The notes: generated by a model from the letters alone, not told the origin. A stretch of DNA of 64,000 nt from Chromatium okenii (GCF_016583745.1 NZ_NRRQ01000004.1:62001-126000); one strand, 5' to 3'; shown: positions 1-9,029, counted from the first letter of the stretch. Numbers and translations: made by a program.

Positions 1-1
1 G

Positions 2-523
2 CGGATGCTGACTTTTGCCCGCACGATGGCCGACACGCCTACGCCGGTGGAAATCGTCACCTTGATTAGCGACACGATTTTGCTGCTCCGCGCCTCGCTG
101 CCGATTGGCATTCGGATTGAATGCACCACTGCGGTGCCCGACGCGTGGGTATTGGCGGAGGCGAGTCAAATTCAACAAATTCTGATGAATCTCTGCATCA
201 ACGCCGCCGACGCCATCGGCAGCCAACAAGGTGTCATCACCGTTGATCTCAAACTCCTGCCCGCCACGCCCACGCAACGCGCAATGGTGCGCCTGACGGT
301 GCAGGATGACGGCGAAGGAATGCCGCCCGATATTTGCCAGCGCGTGTTTGATCCCTTTTTCACCACCAAAGCGCCGGGCAAAGGCAGCGGCTTGGGGTTA
401 TCCGTGATTCACGGGCTAGTCGGTAAACTGGGCGGTATGATTGCCATCAGCAGCACGCCGGGCGTGGGCAGTCGTTTTATTATTGATTTACCGCAATTAG
501 TTGACAGCCCAGCCCGTAATTGA
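2..523 (+). CDS. Sensor histidine kinase, C-terminal ATPase part (cut by window edge)
   Basis: This is the C-terminal 173 residues of a histidine kinase whose 5' part lies outside the window; the frame is open to the edge. The sequence begins at the end of the dimerisation domain and then shows a HATPase_c fold: N box ([11 protein letters not shown]), G1 box (DDGEGMP), an F box (FDPFFTTK) and G2 box ([10 protein letters not shown]). This pattern is typical of NtrB/PAS-type kinases that autophosphorylate a His and pass phosphate to a receiver. The receiver gene starts 29 bases downstream and is the likely partner. Sensory input domains cannot be judged from here. Confidence 0.9.
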   Translation, partial: RMLTFARTMADTPTPVEIVTLISDTILLLRASLPIGIRIECTTAVPDAWVLAEASQIQQILMNLCINAADAIGSQQGVITVDLKLLPATPTQRAMVRLTVQDDGEGMPPDICQRVFDPFFTTKAPGKGSGLGLSVIHGLVGKLGGMIAISSTPGVGSRFIIDLPQLVDSPARN

Positions 524-552
524 ATTTCAAAGTTCATCAATGAGGAACACAC

Positions 553-924
553 ATGATCAACATCTTGATCGTTGATGATGAAGAATTATTTCGGATCATG
601 TTAAAAGAAATGGTCGAACGCGAAGGTCATCAAGCCCGCACAGCGGCGAATGGCAACGAAGCATTAAAAGCCGTGCAAAAACAGCGTCCAGATTTAATTA
701 TCACCGATATTTTAATGCCAGAAAAAGATGGCATTGAATTGATCGCTGAGTTATCGCGCAACGGCAGCCAGATTCCCATCATTGCTATTTCCGGCGGGCG
801 GCGCTCAATTAGTTTGGAATTCAATTTAGAATCCGCAGCGTTAATGGGCGTTCGCGCCACTTTACCCAAACCGTTCACCCGCGAGGCGCTGCGCCGCGCT
901 CTCGCTGATGCCCTTGCCCATTGA
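553..924 (+). CDS. Single-domain response regulator (CheY-like receiver)
   Basis: A stand-alone receiver of 123 residues without an output domain. The acidic pocket (Asp8/Asp9), phospho-acceptor Asp52 (in ITDILMPEKDG) and the conserved Lys near residue 106 (LPKPF) are all present, so it should be phosphorylated. A GAGGA ribosome-binding site lies seven bases before the ATG. It follows the kinase fragment and abuts the ParA-like gene, suggesting one transcription unit. It may act by protein-protein contact or as a phosphorelay intermediate; no specific target is visible. Confidence 0.9.
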   Translation: MINILIVDDEELFRIMLKEMVEREGHQARTAANGNEALKAVQKQRPDLIITDILMPEKDGIELIAELSRNGSQIPIIAISGGRRSISLEFNLESAALMGVRATLPKPFTREALRRALADALAH

Positions 925-931
925 GCCACTC

Positions 932-1726
932 ATGTCGTCGCGCCCCCGCATCCTCGTGATTACCAACCGCAAAGGTGGCACTGGCAAAACCACCACCGCC
1001 GTTAATTTTGCCGCCGAATTCGCCGCCAGCGGTCAGCGCACGCTGCTGATTGACCTCGACACGCAAAACCACTGCGCCCTCGGTTTGGGCGTCAAACTCG
1101 CCGCCAATCATCCCACTGCGCATCATTTATTCAGCGCCACCGCGCCCGTGCCGCTGAGTGAGGCGATTGTGAACACGGCGTGGCTGGGGTTGGATTTGGT
1201 CACGGCTGATCCTGATTTTCATCACGACCGCGCCCCTGATGATGAGCACATTTTGGTACGCGCACTGGCGGAACCGGCGCTCGCCGGTCAGTACGATTGG
1301 ATCGTGTTGGACTCGCCGCCGTCGCTGGATGTGCTGCTGATTAACGCGCTGACTGCGGCGCATTGGGCGCTGATTCCGTTTATGCCACATCCGTTATCTG
1401 GCGAAGGGGTGCGCCAACTGGCGCGAGTATTTTTCCGCGTCGCCATGAACAGCAACGCCGATTTACGCTTGCTGGGTTTATTGCCGGTGATGCTTGATAC
1501 GCGGATCGTGCAGCATCGGCGGGTGCAGGAACAAATCATCAGCCAATTCGGGCAAGAACGCTTGCTCGGCGGTATTCGCAGCGACATCAAATTGGCGGAA
1601 TCATTTGCAGCGGGACAACCAATTCGTGAATACGCGCCGCGCAGTCGTGGCAATGAAGATTATCAAACCGCTTTTGCTAACTTGTGTGCGCGTTTAATTG
1701 CAGCTCCCAGCGCCAGCGGTCGTTAA
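932..1726 (+). CDS. ParA/MinD-family ATPase
   Basis: A 264-residue P-loop ATPase of the ParA type. It has the deviant Walker A motif (KGGTGKTT), a switch I region with LIDLDTQ and a Walker B-like stretch (VLDSPPS). An in-frame ATG at 908 would add eight residues and overlap the receiver gene by 17 bases; 932 is chosen because the family normally begins just before the first beta strand. No ParB gene or centromere-like repeat is adjacent, so it is probably not the chromosome-partition ParA. Proteins of this kind next to kinase/receiver pairs may position protein clusters, but its cargo here is unknown. Confidence 0.85.
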   Translation: MSSRPRILVITNRKGGTGKTTTAVNFAAEFAASGQRTLLIDLDTQNHCALGLGVKLAANHPTAHHLFSATAPVPLSEAIVNTAWLGLDLVTADPDFHHDRAPDDEHILVRALAEPALAGQYDWIVLDSPPSLDVLLINALTAAHWALIPFMPHPLSGEGVRQLARVFFRVAMNSNADLRLLGLLPVMLDTRIVQHRRVQEQIISQFGQERLLGGIRSDIKLAESFAAGQPIREYAPRSRGNEDYQTAFANLCARLIAAPSASGR

Positions 1727-1799
1727 TCTGCACCACTTTTTTAATCACGATTCAATTGGCGCACGGCAAGCATTTAGAATGAATCAGTATTGCCTTGCG

Positions 1800-1815
1800 C
1801 TGACAACTGACAACT
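1800..1815. repeat. GTTGTCA-family heptamer repeat (short copy)
   Basis: Two tandem TGACAAC heptamers lie between the ParA-like gene and ubiG. The same 7-base unit recurs in many intergenic regions of this window. This copy has no paired arm, so no hairpin is expected. Confidence 0.6.
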
Positions 1816-1842
1816 TTTTTCGCATCCTTCAGGTAATTCATC

Positions 1843-2559
1843 ATGCCCCCAATTCACAACGTCGATCACGCCGAAATTAAAAAGTTTGAAGACCTCGCCT
1901 CGCGCTGGTGGGATCCAAATAGCGAATTCAAACCGCTGCACGACATCAACCCGCTGCGGCTGGACTACATCGACCGCGCTGCCGGTGGACTCGCCGACAA
2001 ACGGGTGCTGGATGTCGGCTGCGGCGGTGGGATTTTGTCGGAAAGCATGGCGCTGCGCGGGGCGACGGTGCTGGGCATTGATATGGGCACGATGCCGCTG
2101 CGCGTCGCGGAATTGCACACGTTGGAAAGCGGCGTTGAGGTCGAATATCGGCAGATGCCGGTGGAAACCTTGGCCGCCGAACAGCCGGGCAGTTTCGATG
2201 TCGTGACCTGCATGGAAATGCTCGAACATGTCCCCAGCCCGGCATCAGTCGTCGCCGCCTGCGCCCAATTGGTGCGTCCGGGCGGACGGGTGTTTTTCTC
2301 CACCCTCAACCGCAATCCCAAGTCGTTTCTATTCGCCATCATCGGCGCGGAATATGTGCTCAGACTGCTGCCCAAAGGCACACACGACTACGCCCGCTTT
2401 ATTCGTCCCTCCGAATTGGATGGCTGGGTGCGGCAAACCAAGCTGCGCACCGTCGATTTGATCGGCATGACCTACAACCCGCTGACCCGCACCTATCACC
2501 TGACCCCGCGCAATCTCGACGTGAATTATCTCGTCAGTTGCGTGCGCGATGCGGAGTGA
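1843..2559 (+). CDS. ubiG: Ubiquinone biosynthesis O-methyltransferase
   Basis: UbiG catalyses the two S-adenosylmethionine-dependent O-methylations of the ubiquinone ring. The 238-residue protein has the characteristic N-terminus ([17 protein letters not shown]), SAM motif I ([13 protein letters not shown]) and the family signature [13 protein letters not shown]. Length matches the usual 230-245. The ATG is preceded by a weak AGG. The YciK-like gene starts close to or within its 3' end, so they are probably co-transcribed, as in many relatives where the phosphoglycolate phosphatase gene lies between them. Here that phosphatase gene is absent. Confidence 0.95.
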   Translation: MPPIHNVDHAEIKKFEDLASRWWDPNSEFKPLHDINPLRLDYIDRAAGGLADKRVLDVGCGGGILSESMALRGATVLGIDMGTMPLRVAELHTLESGVEVEYRQMPVETLAAEQPGSFDVVTCMEMLEHVPSPASVVAACAQLVRPGGRVFFSTLNRNPKSFLFAIIGAEYVLRLLPKGTHDYARFIRPSELDGWVRQTKLRTVDLIGMTYNPLTRTYHLTPRNLDVNYLVSCVRDAE

Positions 2560-2567
2560 CGCGCCCG

Positions 2568-3257
2568 ATGACACCACCACTGCACGAGCGCGTCATCTTG
2601 GTGACTGGTGCCAGCGAAGGCATCGGTCACGCCGTCGCCATCGCCTGCGCTCACGCCGGCGCGACTGTCATTCTCTCCTCATTTCATGCCGTTGATTTAG
2701 AGCCGGTTTATGACGCCATCGTCGCGCACGGCAACCCCGAACCGGCGATCTTGCCGCTGAATTTGGAGACCGCGAGCGAAGCCGATTTCATCGCTGCCGC
2801 CAACATCATCGGCGACACCTTCGGGCGTTTAGACGGGCTGGCGCACTGCGCAGCATTTGCGCCCTATCTCAGCCGGATCGACGATTACGAAGCGACCGAA
2901 TGGGAGCGCGTGCTGCGGATCAATCTGACTGCGCCATTTTTGCTGACGCAAGTCTGTTTACCGCTGCTGCGCGCTGCGCCGAATGCCGCTGTCGTCTTCA
3001 CCACCGACCGCGTCGGGCGCAACGGTAAAGCCTATTGGGGCGCGTATGCCGCCGCCAAATTCGGGATTGAAGGGCTGGCGCAGGTGCTCGCAGATGAAAG
3101 CAGCGCCAGCGGTCATCTCCGCGTCAGCATCGTTGATCCGGGCATCGTTCGCACCGCGCTGCGAGCGCATCTGTATCCCGGCGAAGACCCGCACACGCAT
3201 CCCACGCCAGACACCATCGCGGGTGAATATGTCCGTTGTTTGAGTCACCCCTGCTAA
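2568..3257 (+). CDS. YciK-like short-chain dehydrogenase/reductase
   Basis: A 229-residue Rossmann-fold SDR resembling YciK. The nucleotide-binding motif (TGASEGIG) and the YAAAK active-site Tyr/Lys pair are present. The position that holds SSS in Escherichia coli YciK (VFTSSSVGR) reads TTD here, so the usual catalytic Ser appears replaced, and the C-terminus is shorter than in E. coli. It may therefore bind NAD(P) without standard catalysis; that is inference. The ATG at 2568 fits the family better than an upstream in-frame start at 2538 that overlaps ubiG. The substrate is unknown even for the family. Confidence 0.85.
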   Translation: MTPPLHERVILVTGASEGIGHAVAIACAHAGATVILSSFHAVDLEPVYDAIVAHGNPEPAILPLNLETASEADFIAAANIIGDTFGRLDGLAHCAAFAPYLSRIDDYEATEWERVLRINLTAPFLLTQVCLPLLRAAPNAAVVFTTDRVGRNGKAYWGAYAAAKFGIEGLAQVLADESSASGHLRVSIVDPGIVRTALRAHLYPGEDPHTHPTPDTIAGEYVRCLSHPC

Positions 3258-3277
3258 CGCCACCGAGATCATCTGCC

Positions 3278-4309
3278 ATGCGCCGTTTACCCGCCGAATG
3301 GGAACCGCAAACCGGAGTGCTGTTGACTTGGCCACACGCCGCCACCGATTGGGCAGCGCAGTTGCCAATCACCGAGGCGCTCTATGCCCAACTCGCCGCG
3401 CTGATCTGCCGCGATGAACACGTCCTCATCGTCTGCCGCGATGACGCCCACCGCGAGCAGGTGTGCCAACTGGTGCTCTCTGCTGGCGCCGCACCCGCGC
3501 AGTTCCGGTGTGCCATCGCGCCGAGCAATGACACCTGGGCGCGAGATCACGGCCCCATCAGCGTCTTGACCGGCGCTGCCGCACCGCTATTGCTGGATTT
3601 TGGTTTCAATGGCTGGGGCGGCAAATTCAGCGCCGATTTGGACAACCAGATCACCGGACGGCTGGTGGCGGCGGGCGCGTTTGGCGACTGTCAGCACGAA
3701 ACCAGCGCCTTGATTTTAGAGGGTGGGGCGCTTGAAACCGACGGGCTGGGCACGTTGCTGGCGGTGCGGCGCACGGTGCTTGATTCGCTGCGCAATCCCG
3801 GCTGGACGCAGGCTGCGGTGGAGCAGGAACTCACAGCGCGGCTGGGGCTGCGGCATTTTTTATGGCTGGAACACGGCGCGATCAGCGGCGATGACACCGA
3901 CGGACACATCGACACGCTCGCTCGCTTTTGCGATCCGCACACGATTTGTTATGCCCGCTGCGATGATCCAGAAGATGCTGATTTTGCTGAACTTGCGGCG
4001 CTGGAACAGGAACTGCGGGAACTGCGCGATCCCGCCGGGCAGCCGTATCGGTTGGTGGCGCTGCCGTGCCCGACGCCGATTCTTGATGAAGAGGGAGCGC
4101 GGTTGCCGGCGGGTTACGCCAACTTTTTGATCACAAATCACGCGGTGCTGCTGCCGATTTATGGCGATCCGGTCGCAGATGCGGTGGCGCAAACCACGCT
4201 GGCGGGGCTATTTCCGGGGCGGGAGATACGCCTGCTCGACTGCCGTCCGTTAATTCAGCAGGGCGGCAGCTTGCACTGCGTCACGATGCAGCTCGCCGCA
4301 GCGCGTTAA
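3278..4309 (+). CDS. Agmatine deiminase / peptidylarginine deiminase-family protein
   Basis: A 343-residue protein of the guanidino-group hydrolase (pentein) fold, similar to agmatine deiminase AguA, which converts agmatine to N-carbamoylputrescine. It shows the substrate-binding NDTWARDHGP motif, the catalytic His region (GDDTDGHIDTLARF) and the nucleophile Cys near the end (GGSLHCVTMQ). The start at 3278 avoids overlap with the preceding gene and begins with the family-typical LPAEWEPQ. No carbamoylputrescine amidase (aguB) is adjacent, so whether it acts on agmatine here is unproven. It converges with the receiver gene, overlapping its end by four bases. Confidence 0.9.
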   Translation: MRRLPAEWEPQTGVLLTWPHAATDWAAQLPITEALYAQLAALICRDEHVLIVCRDDAHREQVCQLVLSAGAAPAQFRCAIAPSNDTWARDHGPISVLTGAAAPLLLDFGFNGWGGKFSADLDNQITGRLVAAGAFGDCQHETSALILEGGALETDGLGTLLAVRRTVLDSLRNPGWTQAAVEQELTARLGLRHFLWLEHGAISGDDTDGHIDTLARFCDPHTICYARCDDPEDADFAELAALEQELRELRDPAGQPYRLVALPCPTPILDEEGARLPAGYANFLITNHAVLLPIYGDPVADAVAQTTLAGLFPGREIRLLDCRPLIQQGGSLHCVTMQLAAAR

Positions 4310-4716
4310 ACGCCGCCTTCAGCGCGACCTTGTCGCCGTCCGATGTCGTAACGGCGCAACACGGCGCGAATGCGTCCGGCGAGTTCTTCGGGATGAAACG
4401 GCTTGGTCAAATAATCGTCCACGCCGTGCTCCAGCGCCGCCAACTTATCCGCTTGCAACGTCCGCGCTGTGAGAAAAATAAACGGAATATCTGCCGTTTG
4501 CGCGTCCTGCGCCAGCAACGCTTTCAAAGTAAAGCCGTTGGGCGGCGGCATCATAATGTCGCAGACGATGATGTCTGGGCGCAGCGTCTGTGCCAGCGCC
4601 AACCCTTCGGTGCCGGTGCTGGCGGTGGTGACTTGAAAGCGAAACCGTTGAATCAGCAAGCTGGCGGCAAATAATTGATGCGGATCGTCGTCAATCAGCA
4701 ACACATGTTCAGTCAT
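4306..4716 (-). CDS. Single-domain response regulator
   Basis: A 136-residue receiver domain with acidic pocket Asp10/Asp11, phospho-acceptor Asp53 (VCDIMMP) and the conserved Lys in DDYLTKPF. The short tail after the receiver (about 15 residues, RRYDIGRRQGRAEGGV) is too small for a DNA-binding output domain. It lies downstream of the small lipoprotein gene in the same direction, at the end of the pet-ssp run, and converges with the agmatine deiminase-like gene. The partner kinase is not evident. Confidence 0.85.
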   Translation of the reverse strand: MTEHVLLIDDDPHQLFAASLLIQRFRFQVTTASTGTEGLALAQTLRPDIIVCDIMMPPPNGFTLKALLAQDAQTADIPFIFLTARTLQADKLAALEHGVDDYLTKPFHPEELAGRIRAVLRRYDIGRRQGRAEGGV

Positions 4717-4745
4717 CGCCTTGATTCCATTCTAAAAAAGCTGCG

Positions 4746-5027
4746 TCAAGGCGCAGCGGTCTGTGGCGTTTGATCAGCAAACATCGCCTCCAAACGGGCG
4801 ATCTCAGCTTGCAGCGGGGCGGGCAAACTGGCAGCGAGCGGCTGCAATTGGTTCAACGCAGCGCGGGCGGATTCCACTTGATCGTCCGCCAATTGCGTTC
4901 TGACCTCAGCAATCAAGCCCGTCGCCACCTGCTCCGGGGCGACTGCGGGCGGTTCCGGCGCGTTGTGACAGGCGCTCAAACTGACGGCGGCGCTCAACAG
5001 GAAGTAGGTACAAAAAGGGCGCGTCAT
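4746..5027 (-). CDS. Small putative lipoprotein, function unknown
   Basis: A 93-residue protein with a short signal peptide ending in a lipobox (LSAC, Cys20), so it is probably lipid-anchored. The mature part is Pro/Ala-rich and then Ala/Leu/Gln-rich, likely helical. The ATG at 5027 gives a compact signal sequence; another start four codons upstream (5039) is possible. It sits directly downstream of sspB. No recognised domain. Confidence 0.65.
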   Translation of the reverse strand: MTRPFCTYFLLSAAVSLSACHNAPEPPAVAPEQVATGLIAEVRTQLADDQVESARAALNQLQPLAASLPAPLQAEIARLEAMFADQTPQTAAP

Positions 5028-5054
5028 GCCAGACCTCAACGAAATAACCTGCTG

Positions 5055-5531
5055 TTATTTAATCACTTTCAGCGTGGGACCGCCCTTGCCTTTGGGTTTA
5101 TCTGGCGCGGGCGCTCCGGCTCCGCGTCCCGACGTGCCGACTGATTTGAGAGCTGGCGCGGCAGCGACTGGTGCGGCGCTGGTCGGTTCCGCATCGGGAT
5201 AGACGGGTTCAGGAAACATCATGCCCTGCTGCGTTTCGCGGGTAAAAATCCCCAACACGGCCTCCGTTGGCAGCATGATTTCTCGCGCTATCCCGCCAAA
5301 CCGCGCATTAAACGTCAGCCACTCGTTGCCAATCACCAGCCCGTGAACCGCGCTCGGCAAGATGTTGAGCACGATTTGCCCGTTGGTGACGAATTCGAGC
5401 GGCACCTGCGCCGCCGGATAATTGGCATCGACGAGCAGATGCGGCGTCATCTGGTTATCCAAAATCCATTCGTAAAACGCCCGAATGAGATACGGCTTGT
5501 TAGACGTCATGGGCTCAAGCTGCTGTTTCAT
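5055..5531 (-). CDS. sspB: ClpXP protease specificity-enhancing factor SspB
   Basis: SspB tethers ssrA-tagged and other substrates to ClpXP. The 158-residue protein has the N-terminal substrate-binding domain (PYLIRAFYEWILDN, then VPLEFV and the LNILPSAV region), a long flexible Ala/Pro/Gly-rich linker, and the short C-terminal ClpX-binding motif (TLKVIK). The ATG at 5531 overlaps the sspA stop in an ATGA arrangement, implying translational coupling; a second Met seven codons later is also possible. Long open frame upstream of this start lies inside sspA and is not used. Confidence 0.95.
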   Translation of the reverse strand: MKQQLEPMTSNKPYLIRAFYEWILDNQMTPHLLVDANYPAAQVPLEFVTNGQIVLNILPSAVHGLVIGNEWLTFNARFGGIAREIMLPTEAVLGIFTRETQQGMMFPEPVYPDAEPTSAAPVAAAPALKSVGTSGRGAGAPAPDKPKGKGGPTLKVIK

Positions 5532-6139
5532 CGCGCTAAATCCGTAATCATCTCCTTTTCCGCTTCGGTGAGACTCAAGCGGAATGCTTCCCACAGTTGT
5601 AACCGTTTGCGATAGGCAATGACCGGCGCGGCTTGCGCGGGCGGTAATTCGATGCCGAGCACGGGCAAGCGCCACAACAGCGGTGCCACGCAGCAATCCA
5701 CCAGTGAGAATTCGTCGCTCATAAAATACGGATGGGCGGCAAATACTGGCGCAGTCACAATCAAACTTTCGCGCAGTTCTTTGCGGGCGTGATTCGCATC
5801 GGTGTTGGAACCTTTGAGAATCCGGTGCATCAGCGAATACCAATCCCGATCAATGCGATACATGAATAAACGGGCGCTGGCGCGGGAGACCGGATCAACC
5901 GGCAACAGCGGCGGATGCGGAAACCGCTCATCAAGATATTCCATGATGATCCGCGATTCGTAGAGGCGCAGATCGCGGTCAACGAAGGTGGGCACGGTGC
6001 CGTAGGGATTGAAATCCATCACCTCATCGGGCAGGTGATTGGAGTCAACATCAACCACATCAACGGTGATGCCTTTTTCGGCCAGCACCATGCGGACGCG
6101 GTGACAATAAGGACAAATGGGATCAGAAAATAACGTCAT
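5528..6139 (-). CDS. sspA: Stringent starvation protein A (GST-fold)
   Basis: SspA is an RNA polymerase-associated protein with a glutathione-S-transferase fold but no GST activity. The 203-residue product starts MTLFSDPICPYCHRVRMVL, with an N-terminal thioredoxin-like domain and a C-terminal helical domain. In contrast to E. coli SspA it keeps a CPYC motif, as in many other gammaproteobacterial SspA proteins. The ATG at 6139 is chosen; upstream in-frame codons are not conserved in the family. It is placed after petC and before sspB, a well-known order. Confidence 0.93.
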   Translation of the reverse strand: MTLFSDPICPYCHRVRMVLAEKGITVDVVDVDSNHLPDEVMDFNPYGTVPTFVDRDLRLYESRIIMEYLDERFPHPPLLPVDPVSRASARLFMYRIDRDWYSLMHRILKGSNTDANHARKELRESLIVTAPVFAAHPYFMSDEFSLVDCCVAPLLWRLPVLGIELPPAQAAPVIAYRKRLQLWEAFRLSLTEAEKEMITDLAR

Positions 6140-6305
6140 GGGAATTGGGTCTGCTGGCAGCCGCTGCCGCATTTTTTTTACGCCAGCGGTGAGGCTGAGT
6201 GGGACGGGAATTGAAATAGCTGAATTCGAGGAAATACAGATTGAAAAGGTCAAACGATATGCGGGCGTGCCGAATGAAACCGGCAGCGCCCGTACCAATC
6301 ACGTT

Positions 6306-7040
6306 TTAGTGAATGTCTTTCCAGAACTCTTTTTTCATCAGATACGCAATGATGAAAAGCACGCCCAAGAATAACAACACATAAACGCCAAGCCGTTGCC
6401 GCTCAAGCTGCATCGGTTCGCCGGCATAGGTCAGGAAGTTGGTGATGTCGCGCACCATCGTGTCGTATTCCTTCGCCGACAAGGTGCCTTCTTTCACCAG
6501 CTTCACGCCGACGACCACTGGTGCAGCACCAGCAGCGGCATCATGCGCAAACACAGGTTCTTGAATACCCTGCAAATTGCTCAGACCGTGCGGCATTCCC
6601 ACCAGCGGAAACATGACGTTATTCACGCCATACGGACGAGTCGGATCGACATAAAAGCTCTTCAGATAGGTGTAAACCCAGTCTGATGAGCGCCAGCGCG
6701 TGACCAGCGTCAAGTCCGGCACGGCAGTGCCAAACCATTTCAGCGCATCCTGCGGACGCATCGCATTTTCCATCAGATCGCCCGGCTTGGCATCGCCAAA
6801 CAACAGGTTCTCACGCAGCGTGATCTCGTCAATTCCCAAATCCTGCGCCAAGCGGTTGTAGCGCATGTACTGCAACGAATGGCAGCCCATGCAGTAATTG
6901 ACGAAGTATTTTGCCCCACGTTGGAGCGATGCCTGATCGCGCAGATCAATATCGGCATCTAACAGGCTCGGCCCGCCGGTATTCGCCACCAGCACGGTCG
7001 GCGACAGCAGCAACAGGGCAGCAATAATCAGCTTTCTCAT
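6306..7040 (-). CDS. petC: Cytochrome c1 of the bc1 complex
   Basis: The membrane-anchored c-type cytochrome that takes electrons from the Rieske protein and passes them to soluble cytochrome c. A signal peptide (about residues 1-20) is followed by the haem-binding CMGCH motif (Cys50, Cys53, His54) and a likely axial Met in the FPLVGMPHGL region. A C-terminal transmembrane helix (about 222-240) ends in KKEFWKDIH. Length 244 is normal. The start overlaps the petB stop (ATGA), so petB and petC are translationally coupled. Confidence 0.97.
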   Translation of the reverse strand: MRKLIIAALLLLSPTVLVANTGGPSLLDADIDLRDQASLQRGAKYFVNYCMGCHSLQYMRYNRLAQDLGIDEITLRENLLFGDAKPGDLMENAMRPQDALKWFGTAVPDLTLVTRWRSSDWVYTYLKSFYVDPTRPYGVNNVMFPLVGMPHGLSNLQGIQEPVFAHDAAAGAAPVVVGVKLVKEGTLSAKEYDTMVRDITNFLTYAGEPMQLERQRLGVYVLLFLGVLFIIAYLMKKEFWKDIH

Positions 7041-8281
7041 GCGGTGACCCTCTCTGGAACGGGCTTGGTCTTATCCAACGAGCTGTAAATCGGCATCAAT
7101 AAGAAGAAGGCGAAATACAACACCGTGAAAATCTGCGACAGCAACGTGGACAAATCCGATGCCGGCTGCATTCCCAGCCATGCCAGCACAACAAATGACA
7201 CCGCAAAGATCGCCAACGCAACTTTGAATACCGGGCCTTTATAACGGATGGATTTCACTGGACTGCGATCCAGCCACGGCAGCACGAAGAAAATCAAAAT
7301 CGCGCCAAACATCACCACCACGCCGGGGAATTGCGATCCCCACATTGGCGGCACTGCCCGTAACATCGCGTAATACGGCGTGAAATACCACACCGGCGCA
7401 ATATGCGGCGGCGTCAGCATCGGATTCGCCGGTTGGAAATTCGGCGCTTCCAAAAAGATGCCGCCCATCGTCGGCGCATAAAACATGATCAAGCTGAATA
7501 ACGCGAGAAAGACCACGACGCCCATGAAATCCTTCACCGTGTAATACGGATGAAAAGGAATACCATCGGCTGGCGCTTTTGGACTCCAGCGATTGCCTTT
7601 TGGACCGTCTTTAATTTCAATGCCATCGGGGTTATTCGAGCCAACATGATGCAGCGCGACGATGTGAATAAAGACCAATGCAGCGAGAATAAAGGGCAGC
7701 AAGAAATGGAAGGCAAAGAAGCGATTAAGCGTTGCGTCAGAAATGACGTAATCACCGCGCACCCACACCGATAAATCATCACCAACGACTGGCACGGCGG
7801 CAAAGAGATTCACGATCACCTGTGCGCCCCAATACGACATCTGTCCCCACGGCAGCAAATAGCCGAAGAAAGCAGTTGCCATCATCGCTAAATAAATAAT
7901 CACGCCGATGATCCACAATAATTCACGCGGTTTGCGGTATGAACCCCACAATAAAGCGCGGAACATGTGCAAATAAATCACAATGAAAAACATCGAGGCA
8001 CCGGTGGAGTGCATGTAGCGAATTAACCAGCCCCAATCGACATCACGCATGATGTATTCAACGGAAGCAAACGCTAAAGCCGCATCTGGCTTGTAATTCA
8101 TTGCCAACCAAATGCCCGTCACGATCTGAATTAACAACGTCAAAATGGCTAAAGAGCCAAAGAATGACCAGAAATTCAGATTTTTAGGGGCGTAGTATTC
8201 GGCAAGGTGTCCCTTCCACGTTTCCGTCAATGGAAACCGCTTATCGATCCAACTTAGGTTTTCAGTTTTTTCCGCACTCAT
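7037..8281 (-). CDS. petB: Cytochrome b of the bc1 complex
   Basis: A 414-residue multi-pass membrane protein carrying two b haems and the quinol oxidation and reduction sites. Family landmarks include FGSLA, the His ligands in helices B and D (for example RYMHSTGAS and HFLLPFILA) and the quinol-site PEWY-like motif, here PVWYFTPYYAML. Eight or more transmembrane segments can be followed. It abuts petA at position 8281 (one-base overlap of stop and start) and overlaps petC, forming a petABC operon. Confidence 0.97.
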   Translation of the reverse strand: MSAEKTENLSWIDKRFPLTETWKGHLAEYYAPKNLNFWSFFGSLAILTLLIQIVTGIWLAMNYKPDAALAFASVEYIMRDVDWGWLIRYMHSTGASMFFIVIYLHMFRALLWGSYRKPRELLWIIGVIIYLAMMATAFFGYLLPWGQMSYWGAQVIVNLFAAVPVVGDDLSVWVRGDYVISDATLNRFFAFHFLLPFILAALVFIHIVALHHVGSNNPDGIEIKDGPKGNRWSPKAPADGIPFHPYYTVKDFMGVVVFLALFSLIMFYAPTMGGIFLEAPNFQPANPMLTPPHIAPVWYFTPYYAMLRAVPPMWGSQFPGVVVMFGAILIFFVLPWLDRSPVKSIRYKGPVFKVALAIFAVSFVVLAWLGMQPASDLSTLLSQIFTVLYFAFFLLMPIYSSLDKTKPVPERVTA

Positions 8282-8877
8282 CAGGCAGCTCCTCGATCCT
8301 CACCAATTAAAATGGTGGTGGCGTTGAGATAGGTGTGCTTGGGAATCACCAAGTTCGTGGGTGCCGGAACGTTCTTGAACACCCGCGCTGCGAGATCAAA
8401 GCGCGACCCGTGACACGGGCAATGAAAACCGCCTTTCCAATCCGCGCCCAAATCATCCGGCCCGAATTCTGGACGATAGGTTGGTGAGCATCCCAAATGG
8501 GTGCAGATGCCAATAGCAACGAGATATTCCGGCTTAATCGAACGGGTCGGATTTTGGCAATACGCCGGTTGTTGGGATTCAACTGCCGATTGCGGATCAA
8601 CCAATTTAGGATCATTGGTTGCCAACGCCGTAATCATTTCTGGCGTGCGATGCACCACCCACACCGGTTTACCGCGCCACTTCACGCGGAGCAAAGCACC
8701 CGGTTCCAATTTACTCACATCTGCCTCGACTGGCGCACCGGCTGCCCGAGCGCGAGCACTCGGATTCATGGATGCCACAAACGGGACTAATGCGTAACCG
8801 GCACCGATGGCACCGATCACGCTGGTTGCAGCGACGAGCACTCGTCGCCTCATGTTGTTCACGCCTTCCGCGCTCAT
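8281..8877 (-). CDS. petA: Rieske iron-sulfur protein of the bc1 complex
   Basis: A 198-residue ubiquinol-cytochrome c reductase iron-sulfur subunit. The N-terminus carries an RRR twin-arginine-like stretch followed by a single membrane helix (about 10-30), and the C-terminal domain has the two [2Fe-2S] ligand boxes CTHLGC and CPCHGS. It is the first gene of petABC. The first Met is used; a second in-frame Met nine codons later (MRRRV) would give a more usual short n-region. Confidence 0.97.
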   Translation of the reverse strand: MSAEGVNNMRRRVLVAATSVIGAIGAGYALVPFVASMNPSARARAAGAPVEADVSKLEPGALLRVKWRGKPVWVVHRTPEMITALATNDPKLVDPQSAVESQQPAYCQNPTRSIKPEYLVAIGICTHLGCSPTYRPEFGPDDLGADWKGGFHCPCHGSRFDLAARVFKNVPAPTNLVIPKHTYLNATTILIGEDRGAA

Positions 8878-9000
8878 AAGCCAATATCCCCCGGCTGCCT
8901 GTCAGTACCGCCGTGTATCCGGTGGTCACTCAAACAGCTTGGATGAAACGTTCAGGTGGAAAATAAGAATATGACGATTGTCTGTAGAATCGACCGCGCA

Positions 9001-9029
9001 TTTTCTGCGATTCCCGTAAAAAAGGTCAA
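9001..9029 (-). promoter_or_regulatory. Possible sigma-70 promoter upstream of petABC
   Basis: On the minus strand a TTGACC hexamer is followed after 17 bases by AGAAAA, about 125 bases before the petA start. The -35 is good and the -10 poor. This is the best candidate in the 200-base gap between the Nif3-like gene and petA, which otherwise shows nothing recognisable. Confidence 0.3.

Noticed and set aside
5532-5843. Upstream extension of the sspB open frame
   Set aside because: It lies wholly inside sspA on the same strand and encodes no SspB-like sequence; the ATGA overlap at 5531 gives a proper start.
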